In this document: positions 35,718 through 47,564 of the stretch, piece after piece
How the letters are laid out: the number at the start of each line of letters is the position of its first letter
How positions within the stretch are numbered: the stretch's first letter is position 1
Source: Prosapia bicincta
Taxonomy: Eukaryota; Arthropoda; Insecta; Hemiptera; Cercopidae
DNA length: 64,000 bases
NCBI GenBank assembly: GCA_036971475.1
Contig: JBAIZL010000003.1
Location: forward strand, 111,403,570-111,467,569
Reading direction: 5' to 3'
The notes under the pieces: model-generated
Databases searched by the model: none
Seen by the model: the letters and a program-made list of their open reading frames with translations, nothing else
Told to the model about the DNA's origin: nothing
Program-made: the position numbers and the translations under genes

Positions 35718-35945
35718 TTTGCTTAATAAGATTCACCAAACGTAATGGACTACAAAACTAAATTTTGATTTATATTATTAAACTTATTTTAAGTGCCAAA
35801 TACCAGCTTATAAAATTAGACCTCTATTTTTGTCTGTATATAATTCTACTTTCTACGAACATGACTTTATGAAACTATGAAAAATAAAAACATTAGCTAT
35901 GATGTAGAAAAAATTTTGTTTTTAATTCATCAACATAATACCTAA

Positions 35946-35947
<2 letters not shown>

Positions 35948-36008
<61 letters not shown>
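35948..36008. repeat. (AT)n microsatellite
   Basis: About 30 AT units. Confidence 0.96.
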
Positions 36009-36011
<3 letters not shown>

Positions 36012-36122
36012 AATATGCATGTCTGCAGGCTTTAATTTTACCTGCCAGTTTATAATCGTATTTATATTGTTTATAAATATCGTATTATTTGACAAGATTT
36101 ATTCAAATGTCTACCTTTACAG

Positions 36123-36329
36123 TAGTTTTCGATGAGGACATGCTTAGCTATTTGTCAAGCGCATACCCGAGAGTAAAATTTCATCCTATTCTCGAGGTGA
36201 TTCCTGAAGGCGATGAAGAAGAGAAAGCGGAAATAGATTATAAAAGAGCTGCAATATTTTCTACAAGTGATTCCGCACTATTCCCGATAAAGATTGAAGT
36301 TCCTGCGTTCTACAGGACTCAGTCGTTTT
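36123..36329 (+). CDS. Exon a of a putative ASH/MSP-type cilia-associated protein
   Basis: Acceptor tctacctttacag, then VFDEDMLSYLSSAYPRVKFH, PILEVIPEGDEEEKAEIDYK, RAAIFSTSDSALFPIKIEVP and AFYRTQSF, donor GTAAGT at 36,330. It is an internal exon: phase 1 on both sides. An ATG start at 36,089 or 36,107 is also open, so a first exon cannot be excluded. The pattern 'V.F.P......Y.R...I.TSDS..FPI.I..P' resembles the C-terminal strands of ASH/MSP Ig-fold domains in hydin, DLEC1 and CFAP-type axonemal proteins. The following exons then start another such domain (RPIFEITPFDITF). Which protein it is I cannot say. Unlike nearly everything else here it has no stops, sensible codon use and matching splice phases. 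Confidence 0.6.
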
Positions 36330-37566
36330 GTAAGTGACTTTTATTTGTTCCTTATATTAGCAAAATTATTTGTAAAATATTTGAACTGTGAGAGATTGTA
36401 GCAAACTGTCGCTGTCTATCAAAGGGCTGTCAGTTGTAGAAACTTCGGCAAAAAAGTGTTACTGCACGTACCTGGTATACCATAAATAATAATATACTTC
36501 GAAAGGCTACATAGTAAGGAAAGTGGACTCTATCGCTGGAGAGGAGAGTTACGTTTGGCAACGAGAAACCCTGTGATTTATGGAGAAAACTCTCTACAAA
36601 TGCATAAAAAGCACGTTCAACTATCACCTGCAGAAGAGAAATTCTCAGAATTTCTCACCGAAGGCAAAGATAAGGTGAATCAGGATTCGTTCTGATAAGA
36701 CAGAAGAAAAATTAGCAGCATAAGGTAGCCAATAAAATTTGAAGAGGATGTAACCCACATGGAAACTATCCAAAGGAAACACGAGTTAGTCAAACTCCAG
36801 GACTCGGGCGGGTGGGTGGCGACTGCGTATTTTTAGAACAAGTTCTAAATTAAAATGAAAAGAAGTAAACTCGCTAAATAAAAGTAGTAAGGGGTATTAG
36901 TGAAGGGAAATAAATTTTACGTATTGTATAGAAGCATTTCGAGAATAGGAGAGTGAAGTAAAATAAGAGAAATATTAGTAAGTGGCTGGGCGATCAAGTG
37001 AAGTGAAACAAGAAACCATGCTAGAGATAATTCGTTAACAACTAAAACTATTAATTTAATTTCTTTAGAAAATAATGAAATTCAAATACAACCTTTATCA
37101 AACCAAGTGAAGTCACCTATACACGGTTTAAGACAATTAAGTGCAATTTTATAAGTTTTTATTAGTCGAAAAACAATTATAAGCGTTGTGATGCATATCG
37201 ACAAATTAGAGCTGGACAAATTATTTATGTATAGCTACCTGTAAATGTTACAACTTTGAACTCAAACTTGAAGTAAATCTGTCATATTAAAAAAAGTATT
37301 AGCTATGTAATAATTTGATTCCCTTAGAGTCAAATATCCTGTAGTAGCCTACATCTTAAGTAAACCTCATTACTCATGTAAGCATTTCTATACAACTTCC
37401 AATAGACATTCCATAGAAAAGGTTAATGTAAATAATTTTATTTTTATTTTCATACCTAAATATTCATTTTTCTATTTCATTACCATCTATGTTTCTGAAT
37501 ATCTATCTAATCTTATCATTTTCACTACACTAAATGTTTACAAATAATATTGTATTTTTACAGAAG
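36330..37566 (+). other. Intron between exons a and b
   Basis: No further exon recognised. 36,430-36,900 is less AT-rich than the rest and contains a ggcgggtgggtggcg patch (36,807) with no assignable role. Confidence 0.45.
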
Positions 37567-37607
37567 CGACATTTCGGCTTCATGGTTTGGAACGACATCT
37601 GGTGGAG
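37567..37607 (+). CDS. Exon b of the putative ASH-domain protein
   Basis: Reads (S)TFRLHGLERHLVE, donor GTGAGC at 37,608, phase 0 out. The acceptor is a tandem CAG-AAG: using the first AG (37,563) would join T to AA and create a TAA stop; using the second (37,566) keeps the frame. Very short exon (41 nt), open only in the frame that fits its neighbours. It supports the gene model, but the acceptor oddity leaves some doubt. Confidence 0.5.
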
Positions 37608-38103
37608 GTGAGCAAACATTTTACTACCACTGCTATATATTTAAGCTTTAAACTAAATAAGTTTAGGAACCCAGCAAGCTCTCTCAGCTTATATGGGAGC
37701 ACACCAAGCCGGAGACTCTATATCTTGCCGTATACGTTTATAGACTAGCCTTTAGTCTTATTGCCATTAGTAGCTCCTAGTTGTTTAGGACGTACTCTTG
37801 CGACTTATCTGTGACGCAATTACAACCTGTGGGATATTGCCGCATGCCACCGAAATATATATAATCTTAGCACAGTAGTAATCTCAACATTAAACACAAT
37901 ATAGAAATTATCTTTTTAAAGTCATTCCTACTGAGGATACCAAACATAAATTTTAATTTAGTGATTCTTTAATTTGTAATTACAATTATTGCTAATTTAT
38001 ATAAATATATATAATTAGATATACTGTATATATAAATATATATACTTTATATATAAATATGTTCATTAAAAGCATTCTTGTGTTTGAAATATTTTAAATT
38101 TAT

Positions 38104-38350
38104 TAACTATATATATATATATATAATACGTTTTCTTGTTTAATAATTTAAAACAACTTAGGTTATTCAAATACAAGAATATTTATTAATTTATGTTCAA
38201 AGCTTTTCGTTAGTAAACAGTACCAGCATCATTAGGAATAAAAATTACAATAATGTGAAAATTCATTCCTGATGATGTTGGTACTGTTTACCAACGAAAA
38301 GCTTTGAATATAAATTAATAAATATTCTTGTATTTGAATAACCTATGTTG

Positions 38351-38427
<77 letters not shown>

Positions 38428-38428
38428 C
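38104..38428. mobile_element. (AT)n-flanked foldback element with hammerhead-like centre
   Basis: Inverted repeat: left arm 38,150-38,238, right arm 38,264-38,355, over 90% complementary by eye. Both begin, reading inward, aaaacaacwtaggttattca and continue aatacaagaatatttattaa. (AT)n lies on both outer sides (38,107-38,125 and 38,358-38,425). Each arm ends in a hammerhead-like unit; the right arm's is intact and the left arm's (minus strand) has CTAATGA in place of CTGATGA. Same architecture as 11,803-12,113. No coding capacity. Probably two inverted 3' ends of a Penelope-like element. Confidence 0.75.
38265..38309 (+). ncRNA. Hammerhead-ribozyme-like motif in the foldback
   Basis: Stem I ATTC (38,265-38,268) with GAAT (38,306-38,309); core CTGATGA (38,269-38,275); one extra T; stem II GTTGGTA/TACCAAC (38,277-38,283 and 38,289-38,295), seven perfect pairs closing CTGTT. 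GAA follows (38,296-38,298), then stem III as the palindrome AAGCTT (38,299-38,304), and T305 as the predicted cleavage base. All invariant core bases are present. Weak points are the short stem I, the extra base before stem II (also seen at 17.4 kb), and U rather than C at the cleavage site. It lies in an intron on the gene's sense strand. Confidence 0.6.
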
Positions 38429-39162
38429 AGAATCACAATATTAAGTGGCGAAATATAAATCGAATTTCCTTGCAATTTTTCAATATCCTTCTCTATACAG
38501 TATATGATGATGGACTATAATTTTTGTTTTTTAGAGTTTATATGATTTCTTTTATTTAGTTTCTAATTTATGAAGCTGTTGGTGGTCTTAAACGTCTTAT
38601 TCTATCCACCTCTTGTAATGCTTCATTATTGCAAGGGACCATTCTCTTATAATTGCATATACATCCCACGTATTGAATTTCTAGCTATGGGATTGTTACC
38701 TCAATGCCTAAGTGCTGGATTTCAAACACGTAGTTATTCAGTTTAAACGCGTCCAAGACATCAACTTTTACAAATTTAATTAATAAATAAATATTTGAAA
38801 AATCTGTATTAACATCAATTGCCATCCACTAGGGGTTGAAAAAAATTATTTCATTGGTTGAATAAAAAAGTTACAGAATTGTTGGGTCATCGGGAGCTGC
38901 TTTGCTAAAAACTTGCGCTGTTTTATAGGTTATTGTTGTTTGCTAATATTATTAGGTTTAGGGGAGACTTGCCCCCTGGCTACGCTCCAGATGACAATTA
39001 CTTGTTACAGCTTAATCACAATGACTAAAAAAGGTTTAGATTTTGCATACATTAAAAAAAAAAAACGTCTATACGATCATTTAAAACCATTACACAGATG
39101 TGCTTTAAAAAGCTGTTGATCCGCATTTAAATTTATTTTAATTATTTATTTTCTATTCACAG

Positions 39163-39275
39163 AATGCTGAAATGAATGTCTACCCGCTTACATGTTCTTT
39201 GTCTCGACCAATCTTCGAAATTACCCCATTCGACATAACCTTTTCTAAATCTCTTGAAGAACAGGGTCATTTCAG
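39163..39275 (+). CDS. Exon c of the putative ASH-domain protein
   Basis: Acceptor ttctattcacag; reads NAEMNVYPLTCSLSRPIFEI then TPFDITFSKSLEEQGHFR; donor GTAAGC at 39,276, phase 2 out. It continues exon b in phase 0. RPIFEITPFDITFSK resembles the opening strands of an ASH domain ('P.lei.P..l.Fg'). No following exon was found before the repeat at 40,806, so the gene continues beyond, or is truncated by, that insertion. Confidence 0.6.
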
Positions 39276-40805
39276 GTAAGCAACGAACATAATTACTTAT
39301 TAAAATAAAACAATACATTAAAATGTATGTTAGTCATTTGAAAATTACTTTTTGTTTTGATTTCTAAATTAATATACATTATTTTGTAAATTACTTTATG
39401 CTAAGTAAAATGTTAGTTAATAGCAGTGGTGGACAACGAAAGTGAATTTTATCCGTTGTATTTCGTGAATAAATGGGGCTGATGTTTTAATTTATACGGT
39501 TTGCTTTTCTTATTTGAAGAGGAAATTTACCGTTCTTTGCAACATAAATTTGTACACTACACGCTCCTAAGTCCGATGTTTTCATAAAGTCACAAAGCAT
39601 TGCCCAGTACTTTATTTTTATTTAAAGTACAGAATTCAAAACTATCACATGTTACAATTCGTAGATGTATCTATAGAAAAATCATTGTTCGTAAAAATAA
39701 TTTGTACTAAAAGTATGAAATAGTGGTGTGTTCGGAAAATGTATCAGCGTGATGCATTTTAATTTCATACAATTTAGATTAAATAAAACGAATAAATTAT
39801 TTTGATAAATTAAACGACACAAAGTTACAATAAATTTGTTTATTCTGATTTAGCTTCCACCAGAGTCATCGAAATTCTTCTTGCTTTGCCGCCGGCCTAG
39901 GATCGGCACCCTTTCGGCCTTATCATCAAAATTTATGGGATGTAACCAACCCGCGTCCGTGCACCGCACACGTACATCCCGGGTAACGGAACTACGCCGT
40001 TTGCAAAATGGGTTAGAGGCAAACAATAACGGAAGATTATTACAAACTTGAGTACAACAGAACGGAAGTTACTGAAGTTTAACAGCATTCAAAGACTAAC
40101 CTTCCATAAATTCTTACGTGATGTAAAACATTGACAGAAAGATTTCCTCCGGGGATGTGCGGAAGAAGACGGACGAAGCAACAGTGAAACAAAATTTTAG
40201 TGAATAAAAGTTGAGCCGACCAGTAAAAAAGGGCCGACCAGGCAGAAAAATCTAGTAAAACATCAAACCAGTACTTCAAAATTACAGCAAAAATTTCAAT
40301 CAAAATAAAATTGAAGCAGAGCCTTAAAACGCAAAAAGAATCATCAATAGAACACGTCGAAATGTTTGTAACACGAAATATAACTTTCAGTCATTTTGTA
40401 TTATTGCTGTGTTGCCTTATTTTGTCTAATACATTATTCTAAGAATATATATACATTTAAAGTTAAAAATATAAAATGTTAAACTATTTTAAAAAAACAG
40501 GATTTAAACACTAACATTATGTCTTATCCAAATACCTAATAACTAGAATGTGTAAAGAAAAACCATTCTAAAGAAGGGACAATTTTGTTAATTTGGAAGA
40601 AAAGTAGAATACAAACAGTGGAAGGAAGTTAAAATGCAGGTAGGAAGACCATTGGCATTTGAAAATACCAGCAAATGACAGCAGATATTATATCGTATGA
40701 TAGGTCAACCCATATCTTAAGAATTTTTTTGATTGGAGGAAGTCTCAGCAGCAAAGGAGGGGTAGCCAGAGAAGGAAGCCGAAGACAACGAAAGCTGTTT
40801 TAGCT
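39276..40805. other. Downstream intron/intergenic region
   Basis: 39,890-40,020 is GC-richer (gccggcctaggatcggcacc and a tgcaccgcacacgtacatcc stretch), suggesting an unrecognised insertion. The minus frame at 40,079-40,303 has no domain. Confidence 0.4.
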
Positions 40806-43800
40806 TGGTATGAGTAGTTAGCCCGGACAGTCGGTTCGAACTCCGCTTTTTTAATTCAAAGAATAGAAGGATCATTAGGTCTGAGTTCGTTTGTAGGGGT
40901 AGCCTGGTAGTCTAATATGTGAGTTTCCCAACCCTTTCAGCGGTTTTACTCTCTAAATGTGGTCTTTTTAACAGAATCTGTGTTGTGTTTTCTAAGTATT
41001 GAAGAGTAAAAAAGGGGAGTGAACTTTGTAATTCAGATGTAGAAGCAGAACAGTGACTAATTTTCAAGTTACCAATATTAAATTAAAATTTAACGAAAAT
41101 TCTAAAGAATTCCAAATTTTAAAATTTAAGCCTAAAGTCGGAAATGAATTGATATAGATAAAAAAAGTATAAAGATAGTGAAATTATAACCTTGTAATAA
41201 ATAAAGAACTTTCGAATTTTAAAAACTAAATTTGCGGTAACACATAAACAGTAAAGAAAGAATTGAGGTAGAAGAGCGAAAACCAGCTCAAAATAATACA
41301 GAGGGAAGGACTTAATCGGATCACATAGTAGATCGGCCAAAACAACATGGGAAGGTCTGTTCCAAACTAGTACCAAGATTTACAAAGACGCTGGAACCTG
41401 CTCCAGTTATACAAGTTTAGAGCTTTCTTCTTTCTTCCTAACAATTGAAAAATTTATTTTTTTGGGGGTTGTAATAGAGTATTAAAAAATTCTTTTGAAG
41501 TAAATTTTCATGTGTTTTTGTGTATAGTGGCTTTATCTTGTTAGAACGAATAAACCCTGAAGACAAATGCGACGCCATACTGGCTTACGTCATAAAACCA
41601 AGATGGCGGTATTAAACTAGTCAGATGTAAACACACGTTAAGAAATAAGGCCAAAATTTGAAATAATCAATTCAACCTTAAATAAAGATAATTTATTTTA
41701 ATTGAGTACACAAATTAAAACAAGTAAAAATGTTGGTAAAATGTTGCAAATTAAGAAGTAAATAAATAAAGGATTTTTTACAAATATATCAGGAATACAA
41801 AAGGAACCGTAACATATATAAATGTGCTCCTTCGAGGGAACTAAACCGATGGTAATTTGTTTATATCAGCTGTAAATAAGCTACAATTATGGGTGATTGG
41901 TAAATCCGCCAAGCCACGAGCCCTTAAAAATATGAACTTGAATGCACTCTCTGCTCATTACAGAAATAAGTGTAATGCGTGGATGACTGGTAATATTTTT
42001 AAGGAGTGGTTCTAAAATGAATTTGTTCCTTCAGTAACAAAATTTAATGAAAAAAATGGAGTGCTACCAAAAGCTCTACTTCTGATAGACAATGCTCCTT
42101 CACGTCCTTCAGACATACAGTTGGTATGTAAAGACATAAAATTAATTTTTTTTCCCACCTAACGTAACATCGTTGCTCTGGCTCATAGGCTGTGATCAAG
42201 GGGTGCTGCAGAACATGAAACTGAGCTAGATAGTAATGAAGAATATACTGAGCATGACATGGTGTCTATGATCCAGAATAAACAAAATGACAGTGTAGCG
42301 GATACCTATAAGGAGGAAAAAATGCCTCTACAAATGCTGTTACTCATGCCGACATTGCCGCCATTCTCGACCTTGCATTGCGTTACGTAGAACAACATGC
42401 ACCTGCAGCAGCTAATGATGTTATGCTAATACGGCGGTGGCTCAACATCGCATTTTCGGGAAGTTTACGTTTCTTCACCAGATGAAGATTACTGATTATA
42501 AATAAAAAATATAGTTAAGTGTTTGTCTTTTTTATTTTTATTATACTGCCAATAAATTCTGTGTTAAGAAAGTGATACAATAGTACATTATAGGCCTTCG
42601 TACTATATCATGTTTTTGCAGTGTCAATTCCAATATATTGCACATCTCAGTCCTGTTTTACGTAAGTAGCAAACTTTCAGTACACTTTATATAATTTTTT
42701 AAAATTTGGTTTTCATTAAATCATGTTTGGATTTTGCAGGGGTTAGGATTTCTAGGGTTCTACTGTATTTAACTTTACACAATATCAAGATGTTTTATAT
42801 AATTAAAAATATAGAAAGCTCATAGTACTAAATGGTTGTTATATTGAGAAATATTATACTGAACCAAACCTTTTCATCTCTACTGATTAATTTTGAATAT
42901 CTTCAACTATACGAATGTAAATTTATCATTATGGATGGAATTGCCAAAGATAGATCAGCATACTGTATTCAGTAGGGATTTTTACATTAATTATTATTAG
43001 CTAGGTAATAGTGAACCCTAGTGAGTTTAATTTTTCCTTAGTAATTAGAATCTTATACCATTTCAAGGAGAAGTTCTTTCTAAAGATTTGATTGTTTAAG
43101 TTATTGTTTAGCCTAACTTTATCCTATTGTCAGAATAATCTATTTTTTGTATAGATTTTCTTTACACCTTGTTCTTTTTATAATAGGAAACCTTGAAAGT
43201 GGGCCAGGCATATATCCCATTCTTGTATTCAGTAATAATTTGTCGATTTCTTTTATATCTTCAACACCCTTATTTTCTGTGTTTTGTTTCTTTGAAATTT
43301 AAGAAATATTTGTGTTGATAAAACTTGACATCTTTTTATTACCTTTCCATATAACTTCCAAAAGTATGTCTACTTAGAAAAATGTAGAAGTTAACCACAT
43401 GCAAAGTAAACAATGCAGTTGGTATTTTCATTCTATGACTTGACAATACTTATTAATCAGTTGTAAATCCAATATATATAAAGCCAGTTAGAAATAAACA
43501 AAATTTAGGGTCATGCAGAAATGTCAGGCAACATAAATGAAATGTTTAAAATAATTTATATGTACATTAAATAAGGGTTTGAAATAAATTCTTTTCGGGC
43601 TTAATGTGTTTTGAAAAATAAATTCACTGTAACGATTAATGAAGAAACTTTAAAAATAGAACAAAATTAAAAATAATTTTGACCGAACCTTTTGTTGAGT
43701 ATCCAGGGCCCATAAATATTATTTTATAAGGAAATGTCATTAAGGGTTTATACTTAGAAAGGAAATAAAATTAATCAACCTTAAAGTAATAACAATAGCA

Positions 43801-44234
43801 GACGAAATTGAATGTTATTATAAAATCATAGAAATACGTTATTGTTTTGACAACATACAAAGAAAGAATAAGAAGATTTTCAGGTTAGTTATTTGATCAC
43901 AAATATGAAAATTTCTGATATAATTATGATATATATATTTGTAATTTTGTTATATAATCTTGATTTAATTAATATGGGTGATTCTCTAATAAAATTTTTT
44001 ATCGAAATTATGTTATGTTTGGTTTTCTGGGTAAAATTATGTGGTTTCCAGTTATTATTGTTTGTGTAATTATGAATGTACTACTACGAATTAACTACGG
44101 TAAATTAGATAAAAGCCTCATTAAAAGATAAAAATTTCATTAAACGTTTGTGGTTTTGTAGAAAAGAAAGATGAATTAAATTTACAAAATTACTAAAGAG
44201 TTATACATTTTTTTATTTGTACAATTTTCACAAG
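40806..44234 (+). repeat. Repeat R1, copy 2, interrupted
   Basis: Homologous to 1-2,000 in 40,806-41,868 and 43,452-44,234. Between these lie a Tigger relic (to 42,765) and about 690 bases of unassigned AT-rich DNA. This copy gives the better left boundary, near gtagttagcccggacagtcg. The CRE/YY1-like pair is at 41,585-41,610. The minus frame at 41,119-41,376 recalls the one at 397-597 in copy 1 (both have LVWNR and LLCDPI and VTANLVF), but the two are not conserved as full ORFs. Confidence 0.82.
41880..42765 (+). pseudogene. Tigger/jerky-like DDE transposase relic with 3' terminal repeat
   Basis: Plus strand: LWVIGKSAKPRALKNMNLNA, CNAWMTGNIFKEWF, a stop, LPKALLLIDNAPSRPSDIQL (second catalytic Asp of the DDE_1 fold), KLIFFPPNVTSLLW and CDQGVLQNMK. 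After a frameshift, ADIAAILDLALRYVEQHAPA then NDVMLIRRWLNIAF follows, the C-terminal helix region of Tigger/jerky proteins. The right end, read backwards, is CAGTAGAACCCTAGAAATCC, a typical Tigger terminal repeat, followed by TA (42,766-42,767). The N-terminal DNA-binding half and the left terminus are missing. Confidence 0.88.
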
Positions 44235-44255
44235 AACCTAACCTAATAACTTAGG

Positions 44256-44735
44256 TCATTATCTCTAAGTTTTCAATTTTTCCTAATTTGTAATGAAAAA
44301 AAAGCTAAATAAATGTTATTTTCAATATACCACGTTTTTAAAACTGACTAAAATGCATAAAATAATTTTTCATGACCCTTCTATAATTTTGAGGGAGAAG
44401 TGTTAGTAACTATGGATATATTTGTAATATTTGGAGGAGAAAACCTGTAGCGCAGTCAGTAAATAATACAAGTAGACAATCCATGATGAAGGGCACAGAA
44501 AGTTAAATAAATTACAGTCAATGTCATTTTCAATTCCCTGAAATCGTCTGTGAATAAATTCGGATTCTCTACTAGCATTATTTACTGGCTGCGCCCTATG
44601 TTTTTTTTTTATCCAAGTATTACAAATATATCCATAGCCACTATAAATTCTCCCTCAACATTGTAGAAGGGCCATGAAAAATTGTTTTATACTTTTTATT
44701 CAGTTTTAAAAGCGTGGTATATTTAATTTTCTTAA
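44256..44735. mobile_element. Foldback/MITE, copy 2
   Basis: About 85-90% alike to 21,030-21,505. Terminal inverted blocks (rtataccacgyttttaaaactga near 44,330; agttttaaaagcgtggtata near 44,702-44,721) are kept; the outermost right-arm segment is missing. It lies directly after R1 copy 2. Confidence 0.82.
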
Positions 44736-44754
44736 AATGTAGTTTATTATATCC

Positions 44755-46290
44755 TTCAAGTCTGTAGCTTCTCAACCAAACTTAATTTGCTTAAAGAATC
44801 TTGCGGACCAGTAACACAAGAAAAATCAAGATATTATTCAGATCTCACATATTAATTGAAAAATTCCAAGTCTCTAGTTCATCTCCCAAATTCGATTTGT
44901 ATAAATAACCATGGTTTAAATAAATGTAGAGACAAGAAATCTAATGAGTGTGCCATTTTAATCTAATTGTGACCTATGTTTAAAATTTCAAGTCTCTACC
45001 TTATTGGGAAGTAGGTTTAAACTTGATTGCAACATTTCAACATGACAGACAGACAGGTGTGACGGAAACCGAACTAATAAAAACGTAGTAAAATCACAGT
45101 TTTTGTTATATACATCGATATTTTCAATATGTAACGTAGAAGAGGGTGGTGTTAGTTGTTTTTCAGAATTTTGTTTAGTTTTCGAGTTATTTACATTTTG
45201 TGTAAGGAAATTATTGTTACAACGAACCGTTAGATACTGATGTCAAGCGGATATTTTCTAAACTATTAGGTACAAGAGTGATTTATGCAGTACAAATCTT
45301 TTTTTATTTGGTATAATGAAAATCTTGTGTTAAATATTTGCAGAGATATGACGGTTTTAAAACGCCTTGCAAGTGCAACCAGAAAATGTAGCCTGGCTGT
45401 TTGTATCACTTTAAACACGCACAACTCTTATCGGCCTTAAAACTCTCACAACTATTTTCTTTACTGATTTTCATCTTTTTAGTTGCATAGAAGCAAAAAA
45501 CAAATAATACTACTTTTTCTTGGATTTATTATTTTTTTTATAAATATTAAAACTCGACGTCATGAACAGTTAGGAATTGCACACGTTTATAGTGATAAAA
45601 ACATGATTTTCCTCTGATTTTAGATTTCCATGTCTGCAAGCCTGTTTTTTAAACCGTCATATCTCTGTTAATATTCAGCCCTACAAGATGTTTGCTTTAC
45701 GAAATGAAAGAAGGAGGTCTGTATTTTTATCCGCTGTTTTTAGTTTTAAAATAACACGCATCACTCTTAACCGGTAAACATCTCCCTTCACCCGAGGGTA
45801 AGCAGCCCTGTCTGCTTGGTGCTATCATAATGCCCACCTATTTCTTCTAGCGGGGGACAACTAGGCCATGCCCCTAATTCCACACACCCTCCCTTATCCT
45901 TCCTTCTACAAGGGATATCAGGGTAAACACCCTTTAATACCTCAATAAAGTAGCTTCTGTGCCAAGTGATAACAATAGTAGTAAACTAATAAACCTGAAG
46001 ATGTGCAACATGTGTCCTGCAAGCCAAAATAAAAAGTGCATCTATCTCAGGTACGCACCTCGGCCACACGATATAATGATCTTCCATAAGTCCTGCACCA
46101 AGGCCAGTCTAGTCAAACGTTTGTGAAAGCCTTTAACTTTAAACAGTTTGTTAAAATTAAAACCCTCCACAGTTAACTTGACAAGTAATATAAACAAACA
46201 TACTTTAAAGTCAATTTCTACTTAGGTTGAGCAATAACAATTTTATTTTAGTTACATTTTATTAAATAACTAGTTGACCCGATGAACTTC
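44755..46290 (+). repeat. Long LINE/SINE-tail-like repeat R5, copy 2 (includes SINE-like block 45,605-45,755)
   Basis: Colinear with 22,850-24,130, with the same gacagacagacaggtgtgacgga, cgccttgcaagtgcaacc and tctagcgggggacaactagg landmarks; well over 85% alike in its right half. No coding domain. Confidence 0.82.
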
Positions 46291-46379
46291 GTATTGCCTA
46301 AAAAAAAGTCTATGAATATTAGCTAAACTTCATTTAAATTTTATGAACATAATAATAGCTGAACCTATTGTAGTTAGTA

Positions 46380-47560
46380 GTAGAAAGTAAACAATGTTAG
46401 GATTGGTCATCCGAGGTTTTGGACTAATCAACTAGGGGGATCCATGATCCTTCTCAACAATCCAGATACGTTCCCGTTTTTCGAAATATTTATTAAATCT
46501 ACTCTTCTTAATTTTTTTCCATATGCAAGATTTACCGAAAGAGCCAGAATAAATATACAACGCAATAAGTTTACCTGTCTAAACATAAAACAAACCATTC
46601 ATGCTGTCACACTTATTGTCAACGTATCAACTTATGGTAGTAATTAAGAAGAAGAATGACGAGACGGCCACAGCCAACTGGAGTAACGAATTCTTATCGC
46701 TGGGATCTAGACTTTGGACAACAATGGAATCAGCTGTTTATTCGACCTGTGCGTTTATTAGCTTGTAGGATATATTTTCTCATTAGTATGAAACTTTGGT
46801 GAATGTGTTGCTATTTTATCATTTTGTGTGAAGGTTTTCAGATTAAACGTAAGTATAATTGGTTTCTAATATTAAATATCTTTCAGGTTTCCTTTACTGT
46901 TTTGTAAAATTATTTTTATCAAGCCAAAGATTTTACATTTGTTATAAAAAGATTTAAATGACACAAATAGTTTTATTACGCCCTAATCATATTTATTTAG
47001 CCTAAGTCTATATAAAATTATATGTATGTTGTAGTAAAGTAACTGTATTTGATAGATATTATTTGATATCTTTTCTATTCTTTACTATGTATGCATAACA
47101 ATTAATTAATATATGTTTTAAAGTTGTGTAGGTTATCTTTCCCAAATTACAAATATGTGTAAATATCATAACATGTGTGCAAAATATGTTTCGTGTAATG
47201 TAACTCACAACTGTTCTGATCAGTTAAAAATATCGGTTTTAATTTTTGCTTATATTTATATGTAGAATCTTTAAAGCTGTATGTAAATCTCTTGTATTCT
47301 CAACGCGGGTTGTATTTATTAATGACAAAAAGTAAGGTATTCATGTAACCCAATCGACTTACTTCAAATCTTTTGATTTCTTGTTGCGAAAATTCTTATA
47401 ATAAATAGTGAAAAACTATCATTATAAAGTAAACGAATATTAAGATTAACATTCTTGTGGTTTTCCCTTTTACTTAAATGCTCACACATGATTAGGTTAG
47501 GCCTGTATTCTACAAACATAATTCTTGATATTAGTTATACAGGGCAATGTGGCCTATAGG
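46380..47560 (+). repeat. Composite repeat, module A, copy 1
   Basis: Aligns with 50,745-51,860 and 61,376-62,870. The frame at 46,444-46,647 (MILLNNPDTF...) recurs in all copies only because the DNA is repeated; its length and C-terminus are not conserved. Confidence 0.85.
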
Positions 47561-47564
47561 TCGC

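Larger units (their letters stand above)
37608..39162 (+). other. Intron between exons b and c, containing a foldback element
   Basis: Holds two (AT)n tracts and the hammerhead-bearing foldback at 38,104-38,428. The frame at 38,913-39,119 shows no domain. Confidence 0.45.

Noticed and set aside
40833..40845. GGTTCGAACTCCG, resembling a tRNA/SINE B box, followed by a T-run
   Set aside because: No A box at proper distance, no cloverleaf, and the R1 copy 1 sequence at the same place has lost it.
46444..46647. Frame MILLNNPDTF..., present in three places
   Set aside because: Recurrence is due to the DNA repeat (module A); lengths and C-termini differ and the 50-kb copy is cut by a stop.
46848..46887. 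GTAAGT ... tatctttcag pair in module A that looks like an intron
   Set aside because: Only about 38 nt apart, shorter than workable introns, and not flanked by open frames.
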